A DNA stretch of 64,000 nucleotides, from NCBI GenBank assembly GCA_937880095.1, contig CALFLK010000013.1, positions 124,001 through 188,000 of the forward strand, written 5' to 3'. The notes under the pieces were generated by a model. That model searched no databases. It saw only the letters and a program-made list of their open reading frames with translations, and was not told the origin of the DNA. This document shows positions 53,419 through 62,023 of this stretch, in pieces. Every line of letters starts with the position of its first letter. Position 1 is the first letter of the stretch. The stretch is from an uncultured Faecalibacterium sp. (GTDB lineage: Bacteria; Bacillota; Clostridia; Oscillospirales; Ruminococcaceae). A program made the translations under genes and the position numbers.

Positions 53419-53535
53419 TTATACGCCAAGCTCTGCCATGGCTTCTCGTGTGGAGTCAGCGGAAAACAAAAATTTACCGCCGGTGTAAACCTCCACATGA
53501 CCATTCACATTGCGAAAATCATACTCCATCATCAT
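53419..53535 (-). CDS. 38-residue small protein
   Basis: A short open frame beginning MMMEYDFRNVNGHVEVY and ending AMAELGV. It is preceded by GGAGG at 5 nt (or 8-11 nt if the second or third Met is used) and faces the glnA terminator, which would also end its transcript. The alternating hydrophilic and aromatic pattern (HVEVYTGGKFLFSADSTREAM) looks like a folded mini-beta protein. I recall similar short proteins in Clostridia but no function. Confidence 0.65.
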   Translation of the reverse strand: MMMEYDFRNVNGHVEVYTGGKFLFSADSTREAMAELGV

Positions 53536-53605
53536 AAAAGCCTCCTTGCATACCATGTTTTACAATCCATAGTATACAGGAGGCTTAGTACTATAATCCG
53601 GACTA

Positions 53606-54073
53606 TTAGCTTGCGCTGTTCTCTTTTACCGGTTCGGTTTTCTTTTTCGGCACAGGCGGCTTTGTGTCACCAGTGCAAACGTGTTTCATTAAGTATTCAA
53701 TAATTGCCTGACGGCGCACAATGCCGATAAAGATATTTCTATCATCCACAACCGGCACAAAATTCTGGCTGCTGGCTGCTTCCAAAAGCTGCTCCATCGT
53801 TGTCGTTACGCGAACCGCCTTGTAATCCCGCTTATGGGGAAAACGGGAAATCGGCACGGTTTCTGCCTGATCCATATCCAGATCGTGCATATTTTTAATA
53901 CCCCACAGAATATCACCTTCTGTCAGTGTACCCTTGTACTCACCATTCCGGCTCAATACCGGAATGGATGCATAACGATTGTTCTCCCATTTTTCCAGGG
54001 TTTGACGCAAAGTGAAATCATCATATACATACATCAGATCCTGCTTCGGCGAGAGAAAGAACAGTATGTTCAT
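53606..54073 (-). CDS. Two-CBS-domain protein
   Basis: 155 residues with a pair of CBS motifs (about 8-65 and 78-130): ILFFLSPKQDLMYVYDD, ASIPVLSRNGEYKGTLTEGD, and VPVVDDRNIFIGIVRRQAIIEYL. CBS pairs bind adenosine nucleotides and regulate other proteins; no effector domain is attached. The last 20 residues are Pro/Lys-rich. ATG 54073 follows GAGGAG. The small gene lies 70 nt downstream on the same strand, so the two may share a transcript. Confidence 0.9.
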   Translation of the reverse strand: MNILFFLSPKQDLMYVYDDFTLRQTLEKWENNRYASIPVLSRNGEYKGTLTEGDILWGIKNMHDLDMDQAETVPISRFPHKRDYKAVRVTTTMEQLLEAASSQNFVPVVDDRNIFIGIVRRQAIIEYLMKHVCTGDTKPPVPKKKTEPVKENSAS

Positions 54074-54362
54074 GTTGCTCCTCCATCCATATACAGCGCG
54101 CCTTTTCGCACAGCACGCTTTGATTCTATTCTATTGTAAGGGCGGATAACGTGAAATATTCCCCACGCCCTTTTACCGACCCTATTATAGCATTTCTCTA
54201 TGAAACATTCATGACGTTTTTGCAAAAAGAGCGGAAATTTCCGCCCTGCAATCCTGTACACTTCGCCAAATGTGCAGCTTTGCTTATCCAGAATACACCC
54301 CGTTTTGACACCTTTTTCGTATTCAGATACGCTGGTTTTTACCGAATAAAGCGAATTTGAAC
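54074..54362. other. Divergent intergenic region, no gene seen
   Basis: Between the CBS gene and the promoter of the Asp23 operon. It contains an AT-rich stretch and a GCGGAAATTTCCGC palindrome (54230-54244) but no reading frame or RNA that I recognise; rpmB, often divergent here in Firmicutes, is absent. Confidence 0.5.
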
Positions 54363-54391
54363 TATACATCAGTGGAAGAAAAGTGTATAAT
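54363..54391 (+). promoter_or_regulatory. Promoter of the asp23-fakA operon
   Basis: TATACA, 17 nt, a perfect TATAAT, 193 nt before the first start codon. Confidence 0.55.
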
Positions 54392-54583
54392 AATATGGAC
54401 CATATATAATCTTTTGCATAAATGCAGGATTTTGGCCGTCCCATCATTGGGAACCGCCTTTGCAGGTATTCCGCCTCAGCGGAATGCCCACATCTTCCCT
54501 ATTGGCGAAGGTATCGCTTTTCAGGCTGCTGCATCTGCTCTCTGACAGGCGAGTGAGAAAACCGTAAAGGAGCGAGACGAACT
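54392..54583 (+). promoter_or_regulatory. Long 5' leader of the asp23 operon
   Basis: About 190 untranslated nucleotides with two visible hairpins: TCCCATCATTGGGA (54440-54453) and ATTCCGC-CTCA-GCGGAAT (54470-54487). No U-tract terminator. Might be a regulatory leader or an mRNA with simple stems. Confidence 0.4.
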
Positions 54584-54934
54584 ATGATTACAACGTATTT
54601 CCCTCTGGGTAAAGTGAGCTTCTCCAACGAGTACTTTTCCGCACTGGTTGGCGAAGCCGCAAAGAACTGCTTCGGTGTTGCAGGTATGTCCACCGGCAGT
54701 GTGAAAGATTCTGTTATGACGCTTGTTCTGGGCGATGATTTTCCGGAAAAGGGCGTTCAGGTTACTGCACATGACAATATGCTGTACATTACTCTGCATA
54801 TTGCCGTCAGCTACGGTGTAAACGTATCCAGCGCTGCACAGAGCATCAGCCACCGCGTACGCGATGAGGTTGAGCAGGCTACCGGCCTGAAAGTTGCTCG
54901 TGTGGAAGTCTGCGTGGACGACATCATCGAATAA
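54584..54934 (+). CDS. Asp23/Gls24 family protein (YloU-like)
   Basis: 116 residues, the Asp23 core of envelope-associated stress proteins: GKVSFSNEYFSALVGEAAKNCFGVAGM, LYITLHIAVSYGVNVSSAAQSI and RVEVCVDDI at the C terminus. In Firmicutes it almost always precedes the fakA-like gene, as here. SD AAAGGAG. Confidence 0.93.
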   Translation: MITTYFPLGKVSFSNEYFSALVGEAAKNCFGVAGMSTGSVKDSVMTLVLGDDFPEKGVQVTAHDNMLYITLHIAVSYGVNVSSAAQSISHRVRDEVEQATGLKVARVEVCVDDIIE

Positions 54935-54935
54935 A

Positions 54936-54961
54936 CGAACCATTCAAACGAACCATTCAAA
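54936..54961 (+). repeat. Tandem 13-bp duplication
   Basis: CGAACCATTCAAA is present twice head to tail between asp23 and the next gene, ending 36 nt before its ATG; a recent slippage duplication. Confidence 0.9.
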
Positions 54962-54997
54962 GAAACTGCCCTAGCGGGCCCGAGGTGTAAACAAACT

Positions 54998-56698
54998 ATG
55001 ATTACTGGCAAAATCCTACGTGACGCCATTATCTCCGGCGCCAACAACATCAATAACCAGCGTTCTCGTGTTGACGAGCTGAACGTTTTCCCTGTGCCGG
55101 ACGGCGATACCGGTACGAACATGGGCATGACCGTCGGTGCAGCCAGCCGTGAGCTGGCAGCTCTGGACGACGACTGCACCGTAAGCGAAGCTGCTAAGAC
55201 TGCTGCCAGCGCAATGCTGCGCGGTGCACGCGGCAACTCTGGTGTTATCACCAGCCTGCTGTTCCGCGGCTTCTCCAAGGCATTGAAGGATAAGACCGAG
55301 GCTTCTGCTGACGATCTGCGCGATGCTCTGGCAAAGGGCGTCGAGGGTGCATACAAGGCTGTTATGAAGCCCACCGAAGGCACCATCCTGACCGTTGCAC
55401 GTCTGGCAAGCGAAGCTGCCAGCGCAAGCGAGCTGACCGACGAAGTCGAGCTGTGGGATCTGGTGATCACCGAGGGTCAGAAGGCTCTGGAAGGCACCCC
55501 CGAGCTGCTGCCTGTTCTGAAGAAGGCTGGCGTTGTGGACGCTGGCGGTCAGGGTCTGATGGTCATCTTCGAAGGTATGCAGAAGGTCTTCCACGGTGAA
55601 GCTGTGATCGAGAGCCAGGAGAACACTGGTTCCAAGGCAAAGCTGTCCACCGCAAACGCAGGCAAGGGTGTTTACACCGATGACCTGATGAAGGTTGAGG
55701 ACATCCAGAACGGCTACTGCACCCAGTTCCTGGTCAACAAGAGCGAGAACGCAAGTGCTGCAAAGCTGCGTGCTTTTGCAGAGAGCAACGGCGACAGCGT
55801 TGTCTGCATTGAGGATGACGACGTCATTAACCTGCACGTTCACACTGCTGACCCCGGCATGATCGTTTCCGAAGCTCTGAAGCATGGTTACCTGACCAAC
55901 TTCAAGATCGAGAATATGCACGAGCAGTTCCTGGCTCGCCAGAAGCAGGGCAAGGGTCTGGAGAAGCAGGCTGAGGCTGAACAGCAGCGCAAGGACGAAG
56001 TCGCAAGCGAGTTCATCTATGCAGCAGTCGATCCCACCCGTGACTACGGCTTTGTCGCTGTTGCTGCTGGTGAAGGTCTGAAGGCTGTGTTCACCGATCT
56101 GGCTGTTGACGCTGTGGTTTCCGGCGGTCAGACCATGAACCCCGCTACCGAGGACATTCTGGCTGCTGTCCAGAGCGTTCCCGCTAAGACGGTTTTCGTT
56201 CTGCCCAACAATAAGAATATCATCATGGCTGCTGAGCAGGCTGTGAAGCTGGCTGACCGTAAGGTCATTGTTCTGCCCACCCGTACCGTACCCATGGGCA
56301 TCAGCGCAATGCTGAGCTTCGATCCTTCCGCAAGCGTAAAGGACAACGCAGTTGCTATGATGCAGGCTGCTGACGGCGTTTCCACCGGTCTGATCACCTA
56401 CGCTGCACGCGACAGCGAGTTCGACGGCAAGCGCATCCGCAAGGGCGAGATCATGGCTCTGGAGAACGGCAAAATCGTGAATGTTGGTTCCGACATTGCC
56501 AAGACCACTTACCGTCTGGCTCGCAATATGTGCAAGAAGGATTCCAGCTTTGTGACTGTGATTTCCGGCTGCGACGTAAGCGATGAAGAGGCAGAGCGCA
56601 CCACCAATCTGGTTCGCTCCAAGTGCCCCGGCAATGTGGAAGTCAGCCACATCCGTGGTGGTCAGCCCGTTTACTACTATATGATCAGTGTCGAGTAA
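54998..56698 (+). CDS. fakA: Fatty acid kinase subunit A-like protein (YloV/DhaL domain)
   Basis: Phosphorylates FakB-bound fatty acids to acyl-phosphate for PlsY, so it links to plsX function. 566 residues. The N-terminal DhaL nucleotide domain shows LNVFPVPDGDTGTNMGMT (about 28-45, metal-binding aspartates) and LRGARGNSGVI (about 74-84). The middle and C-terminal Fak domains follow, with NVGSDIAKTTYRLARNM near the end. SD GAGG. Third gene of the usual asp23-fakA-recG cluster. Strong codon bias. Confidence 0.92.
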   Translation: MITGKILRDAIISGANNINNQRSRVDELNVFPVPDGDTGTNMGMTVGAASRELAALDDDCTVSEAAKTAASAMLRGARGNSGVITSLLFRGFSKALKDKTEASADDLRDALAKGVEGAYKAVMKPTEGTILTVARLASEAASASELTDEVELWDLVITEGQKALEGTPELLPVLKKAGVVDAGGQGLMVIFEGMQKVFHGEAVIESQENTGSKAKLSTANAGKGVYTDDLMKVEDIQNGYCTQFLVNKSENASAAKLRAFAESNGDSVVCIEDDDVINLHVHTADPGMIVSEALKHGYLTNFKIENMHEQFLARQKQGKGLEKQAEAEQQRKDEVASEFIYAAVDPTRDYGFVAVAAGEGLKAVFTDLAVDAVVSGGQTMNPATEDILAAVQSVPAKTVFVLPNNKNIIMAAEQAVKLADRKVIVLPTRTVPMGISAMLSFDPSASVKDNAVAMMQAADGVSTGLITYAARDSEFDGKRIRKGEIMALENGKIVNVGSDIAKTTYRLARNMCKKDSSFVTVISGCDVSDEEAERTTNLVRSKCPGNVEVSHIRGGQPVYYYMISVE

Positions 56699-56717
56699 TT
56701 TCGATTAAAGACAAATC

Positions 56718-56754
56718 CAGCCGCCCAAAGCGAATCGCTTGGGCGGCTGTTTTG
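56718..56754 (+). terminator. Terminator after fakA
   Basis: CAGCCGCCCAA/TTGGGCGGCTG with an inner GCGA-TCGC pairing and a bulged A, then TTTTG. Confidence 0.85.
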
Positions 56755-56822
56755 TCAAAAGCGCTTTTATCGTTTACATTTTGTATTTTTCTACCATAAC
56801 ATTGCAAAAGGAGGCTGTTTCC

Positions 56823-58880
56823 ATGCCGGAAAGCCATTTAATCCTACGGGACGACACCCCCGTGCGCTATCTCAAGGGGGTCGGCCCCAAAATTTCAGAG
56901 CGCTTTGCAAAACTGGATATTTACACGCTGGCAGATCTTTTGTGCCACTATCCCCGCCGCTATCGGGATTTTACCCAGCCTTACGCGATTGCACAGGCAC
57001 CTTTTAACACAGAGTGCGTCATTCGCGCCACCATCGTAGCAAAACAAGGCGCACGGCGCATCACCGGCGGTCGCAGTCTGGTACGCGCTACTGCAACCGA
57101 TGACAACGCTGTTCTGGAAATCAGCTGGTTCAACAATCCCTATGCCATCGACAAGCTGGAAATCGGCGAGGAATATTATTTTGAAGGTGCAGCATCCGGC
57201 AATCTGCTGCGACGGCAAATGGTGAATCCCGTTGTACGCACAGAATTGCAGGTGCAATCTGCTCCCCTTTTGCCGGTTTACCCACAGACAGAGGGGCTTT
57301 CCAGTTTGCAGATTTCCAAATGCATTGCACAGCTGTTGGATCACGCCGAACTTTTGCCGGAACCTCTGCCCGTGGAGATGCTGAAAAAATACCGTCTGCC
57401 CAGTAAAGCAGAAGCCGTGCGTGCCGTTCACCAGCCGCACAGCGCAGAAGAAGCATACGCTGCACGTCGCCGTCTGATTTATGAGGAACTGCTCATTTTA
57501 CAGCTGGGCATTGCCCGCATGAAGGAACGCAATGTGGCTGCTACCGGTGCGCCAATGCGTTTGATTGACCCGGAACCGTTCCTGCGCAGTCTGCCGTTTG
57601 CTCCCACTAGCGCACAGCGCCGTTCTTCGGAAGAAATTCTAAAAGATATGTCCGGCGCGCACCCCATGAACCGTCTGCTGCAAGGCGATGTGGGCAGTGG
57701 TAAAACGCTTGTGGCTGCCATTGCTATCTGGGCTGCTATTCAGAACGGCTATCAGGCGGCTCTGATGGCTCCTACCGAGATCCTCGCCATCCAGCATGCC
57801 AACGGTCTTGCGAAGATGCTGGAGCCCTTTGGCATCCGTGTGGCGCTTTTGACTGGTGGCTTGCGCGCTGCCGAAAAGCGCACAACTCTTTCCGCTATCG
57901 AATCCGGAGAAGCCGATTTGATTGTCGGCACCCACGCTCTGCTCAGTCAAGGGGTAACCTTTCATCGGCTGGGATTGGCTGTCATTGACGAGCAGCACCG
58001 CTTCGGTGTGCGTCAGCGTGCTGTGCTGAATGAAAAAGCACAGCAGCCCCATGTGCTGGTAATGAGTGCAACGCCCATCCCCCGCACGCTGGGTTTACTG
58101 CTGTATGGCGACTTGGATATTTCCGTCTTGGATGAACTCCCGCCCGGACGCACCCCGGTAAAAACACGCTTTCTGAAAGGCGAACGCCGTGCAGATTTAT
58201 ATGGATTTCTAGACAAAGAAATCGATGCAGGACACCAAATCTATATTGTCTGCCCTGCCATTGAAGACAATCCTACACAGGATTTGAATGCGGTCAAATC
58301 CTACTACGAGGACACCGCAAAAGCACTGTTGCCCCACCGACGTTTGGGTTTGATGCACGGCAAACTAAAGCCCAAAGAAAAAACTGCTGTGATGAATGAC
58401 TTCAAAGAGGGAAATCTGGATGTGCTGGTATCCACTACCGTCATTGAAGTTGGTGTGGACGTACCGAATGCCACTGTCATGGTAATTGAAAACGCTGAAC
58501 GATACGGTCTTTCTGCGCTGCACCAGCTACGCGGACGCGTGGGACGCGGTGCAGCAGAAAGCTGGTGTTTTTTGGTCAGTGACCACAACAGCGAACAGGT
58601 GCAGGAACGTCTGCATTTTCTGTGCAACACGCCCAACGGTTTCGATGTGGCAGAATACGACCTGAAAACCCGTGGTCCCGGCGATTTCTTTGGCAGCCGA
58701 CAGCACGGTTTGCCCGATCTGAAAATTGCTGATCTGATGACAGACAGCCGCACGCTAAAGGCTGCACAAAAAGAAGCTGCTGCGATTCTTGCAGCTGACC
58801 CAACCTTGCAGCGTCCGGAGCATCAAATTCTGGCAGCTTTGGTGGAACAGATGTTCCGCCGTGCCGGCGTATTGAATTAA
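56823..58880 (+). CDS. recG: ATP-dependent DNA helicase RecG
   Basis: Reverses stalled forks and processes branched DNA. 685 residues from ATG 56823 (AAGGAGG SD). N-terminal wedge OB domain (RYLKGVGPKISERFAKLDI), helicase motif I GDVGSGKTLVAA, DEQHRFG motif, TPIPRTLGLLLYGD, the GRVGRG motif VI, and RGPGDFFGSRQHG in the TRG region. It lies after fakA and its terminator, so it may have a separate transcript. Confidence 0.97.
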   Translation: MPESHLILRDDTPVRYLKGVGPKISERFAKLDIYTLADLLCHYPRRYRDFTQPYAIAQAPFNTECVIRATIVAKQGARRITGGRSLVRATATDDNAVLEISWFNNPYAIDKLEIGEEYYFEGAASGNLLRRQMVNPVVRTELQVQSAPLLPVYPQTEGLSSLQISKCIAQLLDHAELLPEPLPVEMLKKYRLPSKAEAVRAVHQPHSAEEAYAARRRLIYEELLILQLGIARMKERNVAATGAPMRLIDPEPFLRSLPFAPTSAQRRSSEEILKDMSGAHPMNRLLQGDVGSGKTLVAAIAIWAAIQNGYQAALMAPTEILAIQHANGLAKMLEPFGIRVALLTGGLRAAEKRTTLSAIESGEADLIVGTHALLSQGVTFHRLGLAVIDEQHRFGVRQRAVLNEKAQQPHVLVMSATPIPRTLGLLLYGDLDISVLDELPPGRTPVKTRFLKGERRADLYGFLDKEIDAGHQIYIVCPAIEDNPTQDLNAVKSYYEDTAKALLPHRRLGLMHGKLKPKEKTAVMNDFKEGNLDVLVSTTVIEVGVDVPNATVMVIENAERYGLSALHQLRGRVGRGAAESWCFLVSDHNSEQVQERLHFLCNTPNGFDVAEYDLKTRGPGDFFGSRQHGLPDLKIADLMTDSRTLKAAQKEAAAILAADPTLQRPEHQILAALVEQMFRRAGVLN

Positions 58881-58941
58881 ATATACCAATCTGTTTTCCA
58901 CATAAAAAGAACCTTTAGTGGAAACGCAAAGCATACAAAAG

Positions 58942-58983
58942 AAATGAGCCGATGCTTCAATACAACGCATCGGCTCATTTTTA
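58942..58983. terminator. Terminator after recG
   Basis: A 14-bp perfect stem AAATGAGCCGATGC/GCATCGGCTCATTT, 11-nt loop, T run on the plus strand; also serves the converging phosphoesterase gene. Confidence 0.9.
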
Positions 58984-59015
58984 GTTCTTATAGGCAATGC
59001 TGGATTGCCTGACTG

Positions 59016-59684
59016 TTACTCTTTCAGCGGAACTACATCTAAAAAAACGCATCGTGCCTTGGGGGAAACTGTAATATCCCGATGGTATCGACCGAACATC
59101 CACTGCTGATAGCTTACTGTCTTCAACAGGCTGTCGAAATAGTCGTTCAGCTGACTCAAATCTTCCTCATGCACTTTCGCAAAATCCATCAGGCGGGTCG
59201 GTGCATCATGGGTCAGAATGTAATCCACCTGATTTCCTTCTGCTTCCAGCAGATGGGTGCAAGCGTCCATTTCTTCCTGTGTGGGCATCTCCTGCGACCA
59301 CCAGTTTTCACCTTCTACACGCTCATAGCGGTCGTGGCTCTGACCACCACCGAAGCACAGCAGCTTTTTGCCTTCGATTGTTAAAATCTGTCCGCGCTGC
59401 ACATAATATAAATTGCCGCCCAGATGTCTTGCCTTACCACCGAAAATCTCCGTTTCGGGGAAATGTTCCAGCTTTTCAAAATTTTCATGGCAGCCATCCA
59501 AGAACAAAATCTTGTATCGACGTTTGCTCAGCCAGCTGATCTGCGCCATTTCCTGTGGGGTGCACTCCCACAAAAATCCGAAATCGCCCAGCACAATGAC
59601 CGTATCTTTTTTACCCAACCAAAACAGTTTACCCTTTTTGAAGCGGCTCAAATCACCGTGGGTATCACCGGTGACATAAATCAT
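59016..59684 (-). CDS. Calcineurin-like metallophosphoesterase
   Basis: 222 residues. Metal-site motifs in order: VTGDTHGD (4-11), VLGDFGF, FLDGCHENF, and YILTHDAP; the final GHxH motif reads FGRYHRD. It resembles bacterial phosphoesterases of unknown substrate. ATG 59684 follows GGGGAGG; a frame upstream to 59747 is not conserved. Divergent from the DacF-like gene. Confidence 0.88.
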   Translation of the reverse strand: MIYVTGDTHGDLSRFKKGKLFWLGKKDTVIVLGDFGFLWECTPQEMAQISWLSKRRYKILFLDGCHENFEKLEHFPETEIFGGKARHLGGNLYYVQRGQILTIEGKKLLCFGGGQSHDRYERVEGENWWSQEMPTQEEMDACTHLLEAEGNQVDYILTHDAPTRLMDFAKVHEEDLSQLNDYFDSLLKTVSYQQWMFGRYHRDITVSPKARCVFLDVVPLKE

Positions 59685-59864
59685 AGTAGTATCCTCCCCG
59701 GACCATAATATTTCCCAAATGTAAAATTGTCCGGGCGGCTTTTCCAATGAGTTCAGCTATGCTATAATAAATATATTATCGGGAATTGCTTTCCGGAATT
59801 GAACGAATAAACGGGGTTTCTGTCCCCGATGCATATTTTATCTTGTTTTGAGGGAAATGTCCAC

Positions 59865-61211
59865 ATGAAACGATTTTTTTCGATTGCTCTTGCGGTTTTG
59901 CTGACCGCAGTTTGTGCCGTTCCTGCTTTCGCAGTCGGCTATGACCCCAGCACCACCTACAACGTACAGGCAGAATCCGCCTATGTGGTGAACACCGATA
60001 CCAACGTCATCATCTATGAAAAAAACAGTGAAGCCCAAGTCAAGGCAGGTGGTCTGACCAAGTTAATGACCGTCGCTCTGATTTTGACCCACTATGAAGA
60101 TGCACTGGATACCACGCCGATCCTGATGCCGAGTGCTGTTTCGGATTATGTTTACAAAACCACTTCGGCAGACGTGCGTGCCGGCGAAACCTATACATTG
60201 CGGGAAATGATGTATGCAATGCTTCTGCCCAACGGCAACGATGCTGCACAGGGTACTGCATATGTACTTTCCGGCGAGGATTTGAGTGGCTGGTACAGCC
60301 AGATGAACGCATTGTCCCGCAAAATCGGTGCGCGTGACAGCGTATGGACGGATGCTTGTGGCATTGATGACGGCAACCTGACCACCGCAAAGGATATGTA
60401 TTTGATCCTGCGCTATCTGATGGATTTTGACGCATTTGTGGAAATTGCAGGTTCTTACCAGTTCCAAATGCCTGCCAATACCAAACACGCAAACCCCTTC
60501 TATATCACCAGCACCAATAAAATGCTGACCAAGGGGCAATCTCCTCAGTACTACCGCAAGGCTATGATGGGCGGCAAAACCGATGTTTCGGGTGCTTATC
60601 CGGACAAGGGTATCACCACGCAAAGCATGGTTTCCTGGGCAAATCAGGATGGTTCCACCTACATTTTCAGTGTGATGAACAGTCCTTACACCTGTGACGA
60701 TTACGGTTACAGTACCTTACGTCCTGCATTGTATGAAACCGGTAAGCTGATGGACTGGGTCTTTGATAACTTTGCTATTCAGTCCGCACTGGACCCGGCA
60801 CTGCCTATCTGCGAAGTGAAGGTCGGTTATTCCAGTGAAACCGATAGCCTGAAACTGTACCCTGCAGATGATTTGAAAACCATCCTGCCTTCCGACAGCG
60901 ATTCCACGGTAACACAAAAAGTGTTCCACTTACCGGAATCCGTTTATGCACCTGTCAAGCAGGGCGATGTAGTCGGCACCGTAACCCTTATGCTCGCAGG
61001 TGAACCCATTGGTACTGTCGAGCTTTTGGCTGGTCAGGACGTACACCGCAACTCTGTTCTGTACACCATTGCAAAGGTGGAGGAGTTTCTTACCGGCACC
61101 TATTTCAAGGTTGTCCTGGTACTCAGTCTGATTTGTCTGGCTGTGTATCTGGTGATTTTCACAAAGAACGCCTATGAGCACAAGCGCTCCAATCGTGTCT
61201 ATCGCCACTGA
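59865..61211 (+). CDS. DacF-like D-alanyl-D-alanine carboxypeptidase homologue, active-site motifs lost
   Basis: 448 residues: signal peptide (MKRFFSIALAVLLTAVCAVPAFA), penicillin-binding-protein-like domain (about 30-260), a DacF-type C-terminal beta domain (about 300-400), and a C-terminal membrane helix (VVLVLSLICLAVYLVIF). The fold is recognisable but all three catalytic motifs are changed: SxxK reads GGLTK (G63 for serine, K66 kept), SxN reads NGN (123-125), KTG reads KTD (238-240). I read these codons directly (GGT, AAC, GAT). It therefore probably has no carboxypeptidase activity and may be a wall-binding or regulatory pseudoenzyme. ATG 59865 follows GAGGG. Confidence 0.88.
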   Translation: MKRFFSIALAVLLTAVCAVPAFAVGYDPSTTYNVQAESAYVVNTDTNVIIYEKNSEAQVKAGGLTKLMTVALILTHYEDALDTTPILMPSAVSDYVYKTTSADVRAGETYTLREMMYAMLLPNGNDAAQGTAYVLSGEDLSGWYSQMNALSRKIGARDSVWTDACGIDDGNLTTAKDMYLILRYLMDFDAFVEIAGSYQFQMPANTKHANPFYITSTNKMLTKGQSPQYYRKAMMGGKTDVSGAYPDKGITTQSMVSWANQDGSTYIFSVMNSPYTCDDYGYSTLRPALYETGKLMDWVFDNFAIQSALDPALPICEVKVGYSSETDSLKLYPADDLKTILPSDSDSTVTQKVFHLPESVYAPVKQGDVVGTVTLMLAGEPIGTVELLAGQDVHRNSVLYTIAKVEEFLTGTYFKVVLVLSLICLAVYLVIFTKNAYEHKRSNRVYRH

Positions 61212-61247
61212 TTTTAGTATAAGCCTGACGCCCATTCTCTAATTTAT

Positions 61248-61293
61248 AAAAAGCAGCCAGCGCAAGGATAACCTTGCATTGGCTGCTTTTTTA
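61248..61293 (+). terminator. Terminator after the DacF-like gene
   Basis: AAAGCAGCCA/TGGCTGCTTT with an inner GCAAGG/CCTTGC helix, then T6. Confidence 0.9.
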
Positions 61294-61502
61294 TGTGCTA
61301 TGATAAACCTTGGTTCATTCAATCAAAATCGGAAATGAGCGTTCTTTTATGTCTTTTGCAGGCAATTCTCAGCGCTTGTATGTATCTGTATTCCCGAAAG
61401 CCTTGTTGTAGCATTATCCCGATATCAAAATGCACTACACCCTTCTATTTCGCGCTCTGACAGTAACCAGCAACTGCCGTCCGATACAACATCAGGATAA
61501 AA
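61294..61502. other. Intergenic stretch, nothing identified
   Basis: Between two converging terminators. No reading frame with an SD and no clear RNA fold was seen; about 209 nt of AT-richer sequence. Confidence 0.5.
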
Positions 61503-61503
61503 C

Positions 61504-61535
61504 AAAAAGCCCGCCATGCTTTCGCACAGCGGGCT
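61504..61535 (-). terminator. Terminator after rplL
   Basis: AAGCCCGC/GCGGGCT with an inner GCATG-GAAA-TGTGC-like helix, then TTTTTGTTTT on the minus strand. Confidence 0.88.
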
Positions 61536-61569
61536 GAGAATCTTAGATTCCGTTAGCAGAGAAACTGAA

Positions 61570-61941
61570 TTACTTCAGCTCAACCTTAGCGCCAACCTCT
61601 TCCAGCTTCTTCTTCATTTCCTCAGCGTCAGCCTTGGAAGCGCCTTCCTTGACAGCCTTGGGAGCGTTGTCAACGATCTCCTTGGACTCCTTCAGGCCCA
61701 GGCCGGTGATCTCCTTCAGGACCTTGATGACCTGCATCTTGCTTGCGCCAACGTCAGCCAGGATGACGTCGAACTCGGTCTTCTCTTCCTCAGCGGGAGC
61801 AGCAGCAGCAGCAGCAGCGGGAGCAGCAGCAACAGCGGAAACGCCGAACTCTTCGCAGTAGGTGTCGATCAGTTCCTTCAGTTCCAGAACGGACAGTTCC
61901 TTGACAGCATCAATGATGCCAGTGATCTTCTCAGAAGCCAT
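61570..61941 (-). CDS. rplL: 50S ribosomal protein L7/L12
   Basis: Flexible stalk protein that recruits translation GTPases. 123 residues: N-terminal dimer domain (KITGIIDAVKELSVLELKELID), alanine-rich hinge (about 45-60), and the C-terminal FDVILADVGASKMQVIKVLKEITGLGL. ATG 61941 (MASEK) follows GGAGG; an upstream start at 61956 would add MEVTT from the SD region. Downstream partner of rplJ. Confidence 0.98.
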   Translation of the reverse strand: MASEKITGIIDAVKELSVLELKELIDTYCEEFGVSAVAAAPAAAAAAAPAEEEKTEFDVILADVGASKMQVIKVLKEITGLGLKESKEIVDNAPKAVKEGASKADAEEMKKKLEEVGAKVELK

Positions 61942-62023
61942 GGTAGTTACCTCCATTTAATCAATATTATTGGTTGTGAGTAAAAATCTTGTTTGTGTAG
62001 TTTACGCAGCTTTTAACAAGCGA

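Noticed and set aside
54070..54447. 125-residue frame upstream of the CBS gene
   Set aside because: No SD, no conservation pattern; overlaps the asp23 promoter.
55016..56650. 544-residue open frame antisense to the fakA-like gene
   Set aside because: Same codon-bias artefact; composition is S/L/N/Q-rich and unlike any protein, and the sense gene is clear.
59016..59684. Phosphodiesterase for a cyclic-nucleotide defence signal
   Set aside because: Only generic metallophosphoesterase motifs are present; no cyclase, effector or defence gene is close.
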